Assembly (NCBI GenBank): GCA_035693105.1
Contig: DASSHC010000037.1
Coordinates: forward strand, 1 to 6,358
Direction of reading: 5' to 3'
Source: DASSHC01 sp035693105
GTDB taxonomy: Bacteria > Chloroflexota > Chloroflexia > Thermomicrobiales > Thermomicrobiaceae
DNA length: 6,358 nucleotides
The number at the start of each line of letters is the position of its first letter. Position 1 is the first letter of the stretch. A program made the translations under genes and the position numbers. Of this stretch, positions 6,279-6,358 are shown piece after piece. The notes beneath the pieces are model-generated. The model did no database searches, was not told where the DNA came from, and saw nothing but the letters and a program-made list of their open reading frames with translations.

Positions 6279-6358
6279 GGCGATCGCGGTTGAGGCCGCG
6301 GACGCGACGGCGGAGCCCGGCTACGAGTGGGTCGCGCTCTCGGTCACCACACTGGGCG
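6265..6358 (+). CDS. Probable MFS (DHA2-type) efflux transporter, N-terminus only
   Basis: An open frame starts at ATG 6265, within the last four codons of merR (14-nt overlap), behind a strong AGGAGG, and runs off the window after 31 codons. The visible peptide has a polar N-terminal stretch of about 19 residues and then YEWVALSVTTLG. A WVxLSxTTLG segment is what I recall at the start of the first membrane helix of DHA2 (EmrB/QacA-type, 14-helix) drug transporters. If so, this is a proton-coupled exporter in the cytoplasmic membrane, controlled by the adjacent MerR protein. The start and coding status are well supported by the ribosome-binding site and context, but the family call rests on about a dozen residues and is tentative. 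Confidence 0.6.
   Translation, partial: MARPKAIAVEAADATAEPGYEWVALSVTTLG

Overview
The window carries most of the LysW (amino-group carrier protein) branch of lysine and/or ornithine-arginine biosynthesis, followed by a small regulator-transporter unit. All genes lie on the + strand. The DNA is GC-rich with strongly GC-biased third codon positions. Gene content, GC-richness and the style of the intergenic repeats suggest a Chloroflexota bacterium, perhaps a Thermomicrobia/Sphaerobacter-like lineage. That assignment is inference from remembered family patterns; the sequence holds no rRNA or other firm taxonomic marker.

Region 1 (1-5562) is a biosynthetic cluster in the order lysK (5' end missing), lysX, a 104-bp inverted repeat, lysY, a membrane-anchored methyltransferase, lysZ, lysJ. 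In this pathway an ATP-grasp ligase (LysX) attaches the alpha-amino group of 2-aminoadipate, and/or glutamate in the ornithine version, to the C-terminal glutamate of the small carrier LysW. LysZ then phosphorylates the side-chain carboxyl, LysY reduces it to the semialdehyde, LysJ transaminates it, and LysK releases free lysine or ornithine. Five of these steps are encoded here. LysW itself is not in the window and probably lies upstream of lysK or elsewhere. lysK/lysX and lysZ/lysJ overlap by 4 nt (GTGA), and the remaining genes have clear ribosome-binding sites, as in a co-transcribed operon. The methyltransferase between lysY and lysZ has no known role in the pathway.

Region 2 (5563-5786) is intergenic. 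It holds a pair of REP-like hairpins in opposite orientation, each preceded by GTAG. It ends with a strong-looking promoter that overlaps a 6-bp perfect dyad. The four mismatches between the two REP arms are exactly two compensatory base-pair changes. The inverted repeat between lysX and lysY shows the same behaviour, its arms differing by one inserted base pair plus one distal mismatch.

Region 3 (5787-6358) encodes a cysteine-free MerR-family regulator, probably translated from a leaderless mRNA. It overlaps by 14 nt the start of a probable DHA2-type MFS transporter that runs off the window. This looks like a self-regulated efflux unit unrelated to the lysine genes.

Nothing in the window clearly indicates a wholly new system. 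The items most worth following up are the two structured repeat families, the methyltransferase embedded in the lysine operon, and the dyad/leaderless promoter of the MerR gene.
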